Source: Pseudomonas sp. (GTDB lineage: Bacteria > Pseudomonadota > Gammaproteobacteria > Pseudomonadales > Pseudomonadaceae). Taken from it: a stretch of DNA of 39,105 nucleotides. The notes below the pieces were generated by a model that was not told the origin of the DNA, made no database searches, and saw only the letters and a program-made list of their open reading frames with translations. The stretch covers positions 1 through 39,105 of the forward strand of contig NZ_JAQGNX010000027.1 in NCBI RefSeq assembly GCF_028293835.1. Reading direction: 5' to 3'. Shown piece by piece: positions 25,281-33,044 of this stretch (positions within the stretch are counted from its first letter, which is position 1; each line of letters starts with the position of its first letter). Position numbers and translations under genes: made by a program.

Positions 25281-25412
25281 GTGAAAGCACCCCTCGCTCC
25301 GTCTATTGTCAGTTCAGTGCTGGCCCAATCTGCCTGGAAACGGGTGCTGCTGGCGCTGGCCATGCTCGTGTTGCTGTGGCTGGCCATCGTTTGGGCGGTG
25401 GCCGTGCCATGA
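25281..25412 (+). CDS. Small single-span membrane protein, first gene of the metal ABC operon
   Basis: The frame from GTG at 25281 gives 43 residues: a polar start (M-K-A-P-L-A-P-S-I-V) and one hydrophobic helix at about 22-43 (V-L-L-A-L-A-M-L-V-L-L-W-L-A). Its stop overlaps the ATG of the ATPase gene (ATGA), the same coupling used between the ATPase and permease genes. It lies right behind the Zur-like box, so any operon transcript includes it. I do not recognise a family. It could be a small accessory subunit of the transporter or a leader peptide. The GTG start has little Shine-Dalgarno. Confidence 0.6.
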   Translation: MKAPLAPSIVSSVLAQSAWKRVLLALAMLVLLWLAIVWAVAVP

Positions 25413-26179
25413 GCGCCGCTATCGCGTTAGACAATCTCACCGTCGCTTACGAGCGTCGCCCTGCGGTGCACCACATCAGTGGGCGCTTCGAGGCGGGCAG
25501 CCTGACGGCCATCGTCGGGCCTAATGGTGCTGGCAAATCAACCCTGATCAAAACCATCGCAGGCACCATGAAGCCGGCCGCTGGAAGAGTCGACCTCGGC
25601 AAAATGGCCACGCGTGCCCTGGGTTATCTGCCCCAGGCGGCGGAGATCGACCGCAGCTTTCCGCTGAGTGTGTCTGACACCGTGGCCATGGGTGCCTGGC
25701 GCAGCATTGGGCCTTTTCGCGGCCTGAGCCGTGACCAAGGCAAGCGCACTCAAGACGCTTTGCTCGCCGTGGGTCTGGAAGGATTTGAAACACGCAGCAT
25801 CGGCTCGCTGTCTTCCGGGCAATTTCAACGGGTGCTGTTTGCTCGGTTGTTACTGCAAGATTCGGCAGTGATTTTGCTCGACGAACCCTTCACCGCCATT
25901 GATGCGCGCACCACCCGCGATCTGCTGGAGCTGGTTCGCATCTGGCACGGTCAGGGTCGCACGGTGATCGCCGTGCTTCACGACCTTGAGCAGGTCCGCC
26001 AGCACTTTCCACAAACCTTGCTGATGGCTCGCGAGAGCATCGCCTGGGGCGCCACTGCTGAGGTGTTGAGCGTCGCAAACCTGCGCAAGGCCCGCAACAT
26101 GGCCGAGTTTTGGAGCGCAGACGCGAACCTGTGCGGCAGCCATGACGATGACAACGACGTCGATGGGGACCGCTCATGA
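25409..26179 (+). CDS. Metal (zinc/manganese-type) ABC transporter ATP-binding protein
   Basis: This protein has 256 residues from the ATG at 25409; an in-frame ATG at 25376 lies inside the small upstream gene and is unlikely. It has Walker A G-P-N-G-A-G-K-S at 37-44, signature L-S-S-G-Q at 134-138, Walker B V-I-L-L-D-E-P at 154-160 and switch histidine H191. The sequence L-G-Y-L-P-Q-A-A-E-I-D after Walker A is typical of the ZnuC/MntB group. The C-terminal tail (G-S-H-D-D-D-N-D-V-D-G-D) is rich in acidic residues and could bind metal. It powers import through the permease encoded next, with which it overlaps by 4 nt. Confidence 0.9.
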   Translation: MSAAIALDNLTVAYERRPAVHHISGRFEAGSLTAIVGPNGAGKSTLIKTIAGTMKPAAGRVDLGKMATRALGYLPQAAEIDRSFPLSVSDTVAMGAWRSIGPFRGLSRDQGKRTQDALLAVGLEGFETRSIGSLSSGQFQRVLFARLLLQDSAVILLDEPFTAIDARTTRDLLELVRIWHGQGRTVIAVLHDLEQVRQHFPQTLLMARESIAWGATAEVLSVANLRKARNMAEFWSADANLCGSHDDDNDVDGDRS

Positions 26180-27045
26180 TGCTCTATACAACGCTCGTCG
26201 AGCCCTTCGTGGAGTTCGGTTTCATGCGCCGCGCTTTGGTTGCGTGCCTGGCGTTGGGTATTGGCTCTGGGCCAGTGGGCGTGCTGTTGATGCTACGGCG
26301 CATGAGCCTGGTCGGCGATGCCATGAGCCACGCCGTATTGCCGGGAGCAGCGGTGGGCTTCTTGTTCGCCGGGCTGTCGCTTCCGGCCATGGGCTTTGGC
26401 GGATTGATCGCGGGTCTGGCAGTGGCGCTGTTGTCCGGGCTGGTCAGTCGCCTCACGGCCCTTCGCGAAGACGCCAGCTTCGCCAGTTTTTACCTGACGT
26501 CGCTGGCGGCCGGGGTACTGATCGTCTCATTGCACGGCTCCAACGTTGACCTGCTGCACGTCCTGTTTGGCACCATTCTCGCCATTGATTCCAGCGCAAT
26601 CTACATGGTCGGCGGGATTGCCTCGTTCACCCTGATCCTGCTCGCGCTGATCTACCGGCCTTTGGTGTTGGAGTGTTTCGACCCTGGATTCCTGAGAGCG
26701 GTGGGTGGTCGCGGTTCGCTTTATCACGTGCTGTTTCTGCTGCTTGTGGTGCTTAATCTGGTGGCCGGTTTCCAGGCATTGGGAACCTTAATGGCGGTCG
26801 GGATGATGATGCTCCCGGCCACCGCAGCACGCTTTTGGGCGACGTCCTTAAGTGCATTGATGATGATTTCAACCTTGGTGGCCACGCTTTCCGGTCTCAT
26901 CGGATTGATCGTGTCGTACCACTTGGGCGTCGCCTCCGGTCCGGCCATCGTGCTCACTGCCAGCGCGTTTTACGGCTTCTCGTTGTTGTTCGGGCGCAGC
27001 GGAATTTTGCGTCGATTATTCCCCAAACCACACTTGGCCAACTAA
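26176..27045 (+). CDS. Metal ABC transporter permease (ZnuB/MntB-like)
   Basis: This 289-residue inner-membrane protein has eight or nine hydrophobic helices. Hallmarks of the ABC-3 family are R-R-M-S-L-V-G-D-A-M-S-H-A-V-L-P-G near the N-terminus, R-E-D-A-S-F-A-S-F-Y-L-T-S-L-A and V-G-M-M-M-L-P-A-T-A-A-R-F-W later. It forms the channel, presumably as a homodimer with two ATPase subunits. The start overlaps the ATPase stop (ATGA). It is followed after 43 nt by the binding-protein gene. Zinc is favoured over manganese because of the upstream Zur-like box. Confidence 0.9.
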   Translation: MMLYTTLVEPFVEFGFMRRALVACLALGIGSGPVGVLLMLRRMSLVGDAMSHAVLPGAAVGFLFAGLSLPAMGFGGLIAGLAVALLSGLVSRLTALREDASFASFYLTSLAAGVLIVSLHGSNVDLLHVLFGTILAIDSSAIYMVGGIASFTLILLALIYRPLVLECFDPGFLRAVGGRGSLYHVLFLLLVVLNLVAGFQALGTLMAVGMMMLPATAARFWATSLSALMMISTLVATLSGLIGLIVSYHLGVASGPAIVLTASAFYGFSLLFGRSGILRRLFPKPHLAN

Positions 27046-27088
27046 CCGATTTTTAACGCCGCTTTCTAACACCACAGCAGGGATTACC

Positions 27089-27997
27089 ATGAAACAACCA
27101 ATGCTATCGGGCGCCATGGCAGCCATTGTGCTGTCCGTATTTTCTGGTTTCGCTTCGGCTAAAACCCTGGAAGCAGTGGCTTCCTTCACCGTGATTGCCG
27201 ATATGGTCCATACCGTTGGCGGCGATCGGGTACATGTCACCTCGCTGATCGGCCCCAATGGCGATCCCCACGTCTACGAACCAACACCGGCTGACGCGCA
27301 GGCGTTGAAAAAGGCTGACGTGGCCTTCGTCAGTGGTTTGCACCTGGAGGGCTGGCTGGACCGTTTGATCAAAGCGTCCGGTTACCGAGGTGAGCCGGTG
27401 GTGTTGTCCACCGGCATCAAGACCCGCAGCATGGAGGAAGACGGCAAACGCATCACCGACCCCCACGCCTGGAACAGTGCTGCCAATGGCGTAATCTACG
27501 TGGGCAATATCATCACCGCCCTGAAGCAAGCCGACCCCGAAGGCGCCAGTGTCTATCAGGCCAACGGCGACCGTTACATCGCTCAGCTACAGGAACTCGA
27601 CGCCTATGCCCGCGCCCAAGTGCAGGCCATCCCCGCTGCCCAGCGCAAAGTCCTGACGTCCCATGATGCGTTCGGTTACTTCGGCGACGCCTATGGCGTG
27701 ACCTTCCTCTCGCCGCTGGGATTCTCCACCGAAGCAGAACCGTCGGCTGCTGATGTCTCCAAACTGATTCGCCAGATCAAGAACGAGCACGTCAGTGCCT
27801 ACTTCTTCGAAAATTCCGGTGACCCACGCCTGGTTAAACAAATCGCGGCCGCCAGCGGTGCCCAACCGGGCGGGGAGTTGTACGTCGAAGCCCTGTCTCC
27901 TGCGGACGGGCCGGCAGCCACTTATGCACAGATGTTTCGCTACAACGTCGATCAACTGACGGCGGCGATGCAAGGTAAAGTGCCTTCGGCTAAATAG
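27089..27997 (+). CDS. Metal ABC transporter substrate-binding protein (ZnuA/TroA-like)
   Basis: This periplasmic protein has 302 residues, with a signal peptide ending F-A-S-A at 24. Likely metal ligands by family comparison are H61 (D-P-H-V-Y-E-P-T), H126 (D-P-H-A-W) and H192 (H-D-A-F-G-Y-F), with E267 (Y-V-E-A-L-S) where relatives usually have Asp. Three histidines fit zinc better than manganese proteins, which tend to have Glu at the third site. There is no His-rich loop of the classic ZnuA kind. It is the last gene of the operon, followed by a REP-like hairpin. It should deliver metal to the permease encoded upstream. Confidence 0.88.
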   Translation: MKQPMLSGAMAAIVLSVFSGFASAKTLEAVASFTVIADMVHTVGGDRVHVTSLIGPNGDPHVYEPTPADAQALKKADVAFVSGLHLEGWLDRLIKASGYRGEPVVLSTGIKTRSMEEDGKRITDPHAWNSAANGVIYVGNIITALKQADPEGASVYQANGDRYIAQLQELDAYARAQVQAIPAAQRKVLTSHDAFGYFGDAYGVTFLSPLGFSTEAEPSAADVSKLIRQIKNEHVSAYFFENSGDPRLVKQIAAASGAQPGGELYVEALSPADGPAATYAQMFRYNVDQLTAAMQGKVPSAK

Positions 27998-28010
27998 CCC
28001 CAACACCACC

Positions 28011-28076
28011 TGTAAGAGCCAACTTGTTGGCGAAGCGTCCGAAAATCAAACGCTCGCCAACACGTTGGCTCCTACG
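28011..28076 (+). repeat. REP-like inverted repeat after the metal transporter operon
   Basis: TGTAAGAGCCAACTTGTTGG at the left and the near-complement ending TTGGCTCCTACG at the right form a long imperfect stem. It is a different sequence family from the repeats at 25125 and 31794 but has the same architecture and gene-end position. It probably terminates the metal operon. Confidence 0.75.
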
Positions 28077-28227
28077 ATAAGGGTTCCACCATCGATCCGC
28101 TTCCGTCGGATTTTGACAAATTATTTGCTCGAACTACCGCTGACTAAACCCTTGAATATCCTCAAATCGACCCCGCAATAGCTCCGATTCGCCATCACTC
28201 ACCCCTGAAAATCCTTCTTCCGCCGTC

Positions 28228-28256
28228 TTGCTGACCGCACATTCCTTTGCTACCTT
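28228..28256 (+). promoter_or_regulatory. Sigma70-type promoter of the sugar/polyol operon
   Basis: TTGCTG (28228-28233) and TACCTT (28251-28256) are separated by 17 nt. The LacI-type palindrome begins 4 nt later and would cover the transcription start, as for a directly repressed promoter. Confidence 0.5.
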
Positions 28257-28260
28257 GTTT

Positions 28261-28284
28261 CAAAATGTTAACGATGACATTTTG
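28261..28284. promoter_or_regulatory. LacI-family operator
   Basis: CAAAATGT-N8-ACATTTTG is a 24-bp palindrome with 10 of 12 half-site positions matching and a central CG, as in LacI-family operators. The inner part, TGTTAACGATGACA, resembles the gluconate-repressor type site. The LacI-family gene at 35376-36392 is the obvious candidate ligand. Confidence 0.65.
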
Positions 28285-28297
28285 CCAAAAAAATAAA

Positions 28298-28305
28298 AAC
28301 AAGAA
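28298..28305 (+). promoter_or_regulatory. Possible Hfq/Crc catabolite-repression motif
   Basis: AACAAGAA fits the AAnAAnAA motif bound by Hfq with Crc in Pseudomonas. It lies in an A-rich leader and overlaps the start of the AAGAAGGA ribosome site of the binding-protein gene, so translation could be blocked when preferred carbon sources are present. Confidence 0.45.
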
Positions 28306-28316
28306 GGAAATCGCCC

Positions 28317-29243
28317 ATGGTAAAGCTACCTAAAGCTCTGTGTTTACTGGCGTTAAGCATCAGCTGTGGCATCGCCACGGGTGCTTTTGCCGACAGCAAG
28401 ACCGGCCCGCTGAAAATCGGTGTGTCCTTCCAGGAAATCAACAATCCCTACTTCGTCACCATGAAGGACGCGTTGACCGACGCGACCAAAACCATTGGTG
28501 CGCAATTGATCGTCACTGACGCCGGTCATGATGTGTCGAAACAGGTCAGTGACATAGAAGACATGCTGCAACAAGGCATCGATATTCTGCTGATCAACCC
28601 GACTGACTCCGTCGGTGTGCAATCAGCTGTCGAAGCCGCACACAAAGCCGGGGTCGTAGTCGTTGCCGTTGACGCCCAGGCGAAGGGTCCGCTGGATTCA
28701 TTCGTCGGTTCGAAAAACGTTGACGCCGGCTACCAGGCCTGTGAATACCTGGCCCAGCACATCGGCGATGCCGGTGATGTAGGGATTCTCGATGGCATTG
28801 CGGTAGTGCCGATTCTTGATCGCGTCAAAGGTTGTAAGGATGCACTGTCCAAACACCCGAAAATCAAAATCGTCAGTATCCAAAACGGCAAGCAAGAGCG
28901 TGACCAGGCGCTGACCGTGACTGAAAACATGCTCCAGGCGCAGCCGGGGCTTAAAGGCTTGTTCAGCGTCAACGACACCGGTTCGCTGGGTGCTCTTTCG
29001 GCCATCGAAGCCAGCGGGCTTGACGTCAAACTGGTCAGCGTTGACGGCGCGCCAGAAGCGATCAAAGCCATTCTCAAACCGGGCAGCAAGTTCATCGCCA
29101 CCTCCGCACAATATCCACGTGACCAGGTGCGTCTGGCGTTAGGTATTGCGCTGGCGAAGAAGTGGGGCGCACAAGTGCCCGCCACGATTCCGGTGGACAT
29201 CGCATTGATCGATCAGAGCAAGGCAAAAGACTTCAGCTGGTAA
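28317..29243 (+). CDS. Ribose-type sugar/polyol ABC transporter substrate-binding protein
   Basis: This 308-residue periplasmic protein has a signal peptide ending A-F-A-D at about 25. The mature part is a two-lobe type-1 periplasmic-binding fold (cluster B). It begins K-I-G-V-S-F-Q-E-I-N-N-P-Y-F, then D-I-L-L-I-N-P-T-D-S-V-G-V, and later L-K-G-L-F-S-V-N-D-T-G-S-L-G-A, closely RbsB-like. Ligands of this group include pentoses, hexoses and polyols; the downstream enzymes favour a polyol. The AAGAAGGA ribosome site is strong. A hairpin after the gene may allow it to be made in excess of the ATPase and permease, as is common for binding proteins. Confidence 0.9.
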   Translation: MVKLPKALCLLALSISCGIATGAFADSKTGPLKIGVSFQEINNPYFVTMKDALTDATKTIGAQLIVTDAGHDVSKQVSDIEDMLQQGIDILLINPTDSVGVQSAVEAAHKAGVVVVAVDAQAKGPLDSFVGSKNVDAGYQACEYLAQHIGDAGDVGILDGIAVVPILDRVKGCKDALSKHPKIKIVSIQNGKQERDQALTVTENMLQAQPGLKGLFSVNDTGSLGALSAIEASGLDVKLVSVDGAPEAIKAILKPGSKFIATSAQYPRDQVRLALGIALAKKWGAQVPATIPVDIALIDQSKAKDFSW

Positions 29244-29249
29244 GCGACG

Positions 29250-29277
29250 CCTGCTCCGTGGCAGTTCACGGAGCAGG
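29250..29277 (+). other. Intercistronic hairpin after the binding-protein gene
   Basis: CCTGCTCCGTG and CACGGAGCAGG form a perfect 11-bp stem with a 6-nt loop, without a T-run. This kind of structure typically protects the upstream mRNA and lowers downstream expression in ABC operons. Confidence 0.65.
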
Positions 29278-29316
29278 GCCTTACGACCTTGAAGTATTGG
29301 CGCGGAGCACCTGAGC

Positions 29317-30828
29317 ATGAGCAGTCTTCTGAAGCTTGAAAACATCTGTAAAAGTTACCCCGGCGTGCAGGCGCTCAGCTCGATCAACCTGCAAGTCGAG
29401 CGTGGAGAAATCCACGCGTTGCTGGGCGAAAACGGCGCAGGTAAATCGACCCTGATGAAGATCCTGGTCGGTGTTGAACATCAGGACCAAGGCACTATCC
29501 TGATGGATGGCGTGGCCCAGCAATTTGCGACCTATAACGACGCAATCGCGGCCGGCATCGGCATCGTCTTTCAGGAATTCAGCCTGATCCCGTACCTCAA
29601 TGCGGTGGAAAACATTTTTCTCGGCCATGAATGGGTCAATCGTTTTGGCCTGCTACGTAAGCACGCTATGCAGACCAAGGCGCAGGAGTTGTTGGACCGT
29701 CTCGGGGTCACCATCGATCTGGACTGCCCGGTTAAAGCCCTGAGCGTGGCCGAGCAACAATTCGTCGAAATCGCCAAGGCCTTGAACCTTGATGCGCGGT
29801 TATTAGTGCTTGATGAACCCACGGCAACCTTGACTCCACGTGAGGCCGAACTGCTGTTCGACATCATGCGCCAGCTCAAACGCCAAGGCGTGGCAGTGAT
29901 CTTTATCTCGCACCACCTGGAAGAGATTTTCCAAGTGTGTGACCGCATCAGTGTGCTGCGCGACGGCAAAAACGTCGGCGTGACCGAAGTCGCTGACAGC
30001 GACATTGACCGGCTCGTCGAGATGATGGTTGGCCGTCGCCTGGTCAACGGTTTTCCACCCAAATCGCAAACCGCGCGCGGGCCGGTGCTGCTGCAAGTGG
30101 ACGACATTCAGCTCACCCGCAACGGTCCGCACAACCGTTTCGATCTGCATCAGGGCGAGATTCTGGGCTTCGCCGGCTTGGTCGGTTCGGGCCGTACCGA
30201 ATTGGCACTCGGGGTCATGGGCGCCATTCCGGTGGTGGCTAAAAAAGTGCTGCTGCGCGGGCAGCCCGTGGCATTGCGCGATCCGGCCGAGGCGTTGGCC
30301 CTGGGCATTGGTTTGCTCCCGGAAAGCCGCAAAAGCGAAGGGCTGATCGTCGATTTCAGTATTCGCGAAAACATTTCCCTGAATAACCTGAAGAAGTACG
30401 AGCACCGTGGCGGCCTGCTGAACACGGGGCTGGAAACCAATACCACTCAAGGTCTGATGAGTCAGTTGGCAATCAAAGCGCCCAGCTGCGAAAGCCGGGT
30501 GTTCAACCTCAGCGGCGGCAATCAACAGAAGGTGGTGATTGCGCGCTGGATTAATCATCACTGCGACATCCTGGTGTTTGACGAACCAACCCGTGGGATC
30601 GATGTAGGTGCCAAAGCCGAGATCTACGCATTGATGCGCAAGCTCACCGAGAAAGGGTTCGCAATCATTATGATTTCTTCGGAACTGCCCGAAATCATTG
30701 GCATGTGTGACCGCGTCGCGGTGTTCCACAAAGGGGCGATCGTCAGCGTACTGGAATCGTCCGACGTCAATCCGCAAGAGGTCATGCGCCATGCAACGGG
30801 GAACACTCAACGTGAATACGTCCATTAA
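29317..30828 (+). CDS. Ribose-type sugar ABC transporter ATP-binding protein (tandem ATPase)
   Basis: This 503-residue protein has two fused ATPase halves. The first has Walker A G-E-N-G-A-G-K-S at 37-44, signature-like L-S-V-A-E-Q-Q and Walker B L-L-V-L-D-E-P-T. The second has a degenerate Walker A ([10 protein letters not shown]), as usual for RbsA/XylG/AraG proteins, then [14 protein letters not shown] and [16 protein letters not shown]. It is cytoplasmic and drives the permease encoded next. The 3' end overlaps the permease start region. It is intact and of standard length. Confidence 0.92.
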   Translation: MSSLLKLENICKSYPGVQALSSINLQVERGEIHALLGENGAGKSTLMKILVGVEHQDQGTILMDGVAQQFATYNDAIAAGIGIVFQEFSLIPYLNAVENIFLGHEWVNRFGLLRKHAMQTKAQELLDRLGVTIDLDCPVKALSVAEQQFVEIAKALNLDARLLVLDEPTATLTPREAELLFDIMRQLKRQGVAVIFISHHLEEIFQVCDRISVLRDGKNVGVTEVADSDIDRLVEMMVGRRLVNGFPPKSQTARGPVLLQVDDIQLTRNGPHNRFDLHQGEILGFAGLVGSGRTELALGVMGAIPVVAKKVLLRGQPVALRDPAEALALGIGLLPESRKSEGLIVDFSIRENISLNNLKKYEHRGGLLNTGLETNTTQGLMSQLAIKAPSCESRVFNLSGGNQQKVVIARWINHHCDILVFDEPTRGIDVGAKAEIYALMRKLTEKGFAIIMISSELPEIIGMCDRVAVFHKGAIVSVLESSDVNPQEVMRHATGNTQREYVH

Positions 30829-31786
30829 TACCCTCGGCGGCGCGGGGCTACGCCTTAATCTGGCGAGGCTCATGCGCTCACCGGCATTCTTGCCGTTCGT
30901 GGGTCTAGTGATCGTCACCCTGGTGATGGTTTTTGCCAGCGACAAATTTCTCACGTCGGCTAACTTGGCGAACATCGGGCGTCAGGTGTCGATCAACGCG
31001 ATCATCGCCGTGGGCATGACCTGCGTGATTCTCACCGGTGGCATCGACTTGTCAGTGGGGCCGGTGATGGCCTTGTCCGGCACCCTGACGGCGGGTTTGC
31101 TGGCCGCTGGGGTCCCGCCGGCATTGGCAATCGGCGCCGGGATGCTGGTCGGCATTGCGTTCGGCCTAGGCAACGGTTTGTTCGTCGCTTACCTGCACAT
31201 GCCGCCCATCATCGTCACGTTGGCGACCATGGGCATCGCCCGTGGGTTTGGCCTGATGTACACCGATGGCTACCCGATTTCCGGCCTGCCGGACTGGTTC
31301 GGTTTTTTCGGCCGTGAAAGCCTGTTCGGGATTCAGGTGCCGATATTGATCATGTTGCTGACTTACCTGTTCGCCTATGTGCTGCTGCAACACACGCGGA
31401 TCGGGCGCTATATCTACGCCATCGGCGGCAACGAGGAAGCGGTACGTCTGTCAGGTGTGCGGGCAGCCAGATTCAAGTTGTTGGTGTACGGCATCAGCGG
31501 CCTGACCGCAGCCGTGGCGGGGCTGGTATTGACCTCGCGCTTGATGAGTGGCCAGCCCAACGCCGGGGTGTCCTTCGAACTCGACGCGATTGCGGCCGTG
31601 GTCCTGGGCGGCGCATCGATTGCCGGTGGGCGCGGGGTAATTCTCGGCACGTTGGTCGGCGCCTTGTTGCTTGGCGTCCTCAACAACGGCCTGAACATGT
31701 TGGGTGTGTCGCCTTACGTCCAAAGCGTGATCAAGGGCGGGATTATTTTGCTGGCGATCTACATCAGCCGGCAGCGGCATAAATAA
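30812..31786 (+). CDS. Ribose-type sugar ABC transporter permease
   Basis: This inner-membrane protein has 324 residues and eight to ten helices. Family motifs are [29 protein letters not shown] and [14 protein letters not shown], the last contacting the ATPase. The start is uncertain. GTG at 30812 follows GGGGAAC and overlaps the ATPase end by 17 nt; ATG at 30791 has AGAGG upstream and would add seven residues. I prefer the GTG because M-N-T-S-I-N fits a short cytoplasmic lead. It is followed by a long structured repeat before the enzyme genes. Confidence 0.9.
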   Translation: MNTSINTLGGAGLRLNLARLMRSPAFLPFVGLVIVTLVMVFASDKFLTSANLANIGRQVSINAIIAVGMTCVILTGGIDLSVGPVMALSGTLTAGLLAAGVPPALAIGAGMLVGIAFGLGNGLFVAYLHMPPIIVTLATMGIARGFGLMYTDGYPISGLPDWFGFFGRESLFGIQVPILIMLLTYLFAYVLLQHTRIGRYIYAIGGNEEAVRLSGVRAARFKLLVYGISGLTAAVAGLVLTSRLMSGQPNAGVSFELDAIAAVVLGGASIAGGRGVILGTLVGALLLGVLNNGLNMLGVSPYVQSVIKGGIILLAIYISRQRHK

Positions 31787-31793
31787 ACTTAGA

Positions 31794-31896
31794 CCCAAGG
31801 AGCTGCCGAAGGCTGCGATAAGGCCGGTACGGCCTTCAGCAATCTGAAGATGGCGACCGGTTCCCGGTCGATCGCAGCCTTCGGCAGCTCCTTGGG
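31794..31896 (+). repeat. REP-derived element with cloverleaf-like folding, inside the polyol operon
   Basis: A perfect 26-bp inverted repeat (31794-31819 with 31871-31896) closes an interior holding three further hairpins: AAGGCC/GGCCTT (31820-31836), CAG/CTG (31837-31846) and CGACCGG/CCGGTCG (31854-31870). TTTT follows. The outer stem shares its 21-bp core with the repeat after ilvE. It may partly terminate or process the transcript between the permease and dehydrogenase genes. Confidence 0.8.
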
Positions 31897-31946
31897 TTTT
31901 AAATAGAATAAATCCAAAAACTACACGCCGATAAAGGTAGAACCTC

Positions 31947-33032
31947 ATGAACGATAAAACTGAAACAGCCATGCAAGCCGTGGTCTGCCACGGACCGAAG
32001 GACTATCGCCTGGAGCAGATCAGCAAACCCCAGGCACGGGTCAATGAGTTGGTGATTCGCATCGCAGCCTGCGGTATTTGCGCCAGCGACTGTAAGTGCC
32101 ATTCCGGCGCGGCCATGTTTTGGGGCGGTGATAGCCCGTGGGTCAAGGCGCCGGTGGTGCCAGGCCACGAATTTTTTGGTTATGTGGAACAAGTAGGCGA
32201 GGGCGCTGAAGAGCACTTCGGCGTGCAGGTGGGCGACAAAATAATTGCTGAACAAATCGTGCCCTGCGAAAAGTGCCGCTTCTGCAAATCCGGCAAGTAT
32301 TGGATGTGCGAAGTGCATAACATCTTTGGCTTCCAGCGCGAAGTGGCCGAAGGCGGCATGGCGCAATACATGCGCATCCCCAAGACCGCCATCGTGCATA
32401 AAATTCCTGAGTCGGTAAGCCTGGAAGACTCGGCATTGATCGAACCGATGTCATGCGCCATTCACACGGTCAACCGTGGTGACGTCCAATTGGACGACGT
32501 ATTGGTCATTGCCGGCGCTGGGACCCTTGGCTTATGCATGGTGCAAATAGCCGCGCTGAAAACGCCGAAAAAACTGGTGGTCATCGACATGGTCGACGAA
32601 CGCCTGGAGCTGGCGTTGAAACTCGGTGCCGACGTGGTGATCAACCCGTCCCGGGACAACGCCAAGGCGATCATCAACAGCCTCACCGACAACTACGGCT
32701 GCGACGTCTACATCGAAACCACGGGCGTACCAGCGGGCGTGACCCAAGGTCTGGAGCTGATTCGTAAACTGGGTCGCTTCGTCGAGTTCAGCGTGTTCGG
32801 TGCTGAAACCAGCGCTGACTGGTCGATCATCGGCGACCGCAAGGAACTCGACGTCCGCGGCGCACACCTGGGGCCGTATTGCTACCCGATTGCCATCGAC
32901 TTGTTCGAGCGCGGCTTGATCACCTCCGAAGGGATCGTCACCCACGACTTTGGCCTTGATGACTACGCCGAAGCCTTTGCCCTGGCCGACTCGGTGAAGT
33001 CGATCAAAGTGCTGTTGAAACCCGTTATCTAA
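31947..33032 (+). CDS. Zinc-dependent alcohol (polyol) dehydrogenase
   Basis: This is a 361-residue medium-chain dehydrogenase. The catalytic zinc site is C45, with D48 (C-G-I-C-A-S-D) and H74-E75 (G-H-E). The structural zinc is held by C107, C110, C113 and C121. The NAD-binding loop G-A-G-T-L-G is at 190-195. The sequence most resembles polyol dehydrogenases such as those acting on erythritol/L-threitol, though I cannot fix the substrate. It should oxidise an imported polyol to a ketose, which then meets the kinase and SDR encoded downstream. It starts a block of enzyme genes after the structured repeat, with 12 nt to the kinase gene. Confidence 0.88.
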   Translation: MNDKTETAMQAVVCHGPKDYRLEQISKPQARVNELVIRIAACGICASDCKCHSGAAMFWGGDSPWVKAPVVPGHEFFGYVEQVGEGAEEHFGVQVGDKIIAEQIVPCEKCRFCKSGKYWMCEVHNIFGFQREVAEGGMAQYMRIPKTAIVHKIPESVSLEDSALIEPMSCAIHTVNRGDVQLDDVLVIAGAGTLGLCMVQIAALKTPKKLVVIDMVDERLELALKLGADVVINPSRDNAKAIINSLTDNYGCDVYIETTGVPAGVTQGLELIRKLGRFVEFSVFGAETSADWSIIGDRKELDVRGAHLGPYCYPIAIDLFERGLITSEGIVTHDFGLDDYAEAFALADSVKSIKVLLKPVI

Positions 33033-33044
33033 GGCACAAACGCC

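Larger units (their letters stand above)
27998..28316. other. Intergenic region between the metal and sugar operons
   Basis: It holds a REP-like repeat at 28011-28076, then about 150 nt with no recognised structure. The promoter, LacI-type operator and A-rich leader of the sugar operon occupy 28228-28316. Confidence 0.6.

Noticed and set aside
29803..30975. Open frame of 390 codons antisense to the sugar ATPase gene
   Set aside because: Its composition is that of a shadow frame (rich in His, Gln, Arg), with no motifs; the plus-strand ATPase is unmistakable.
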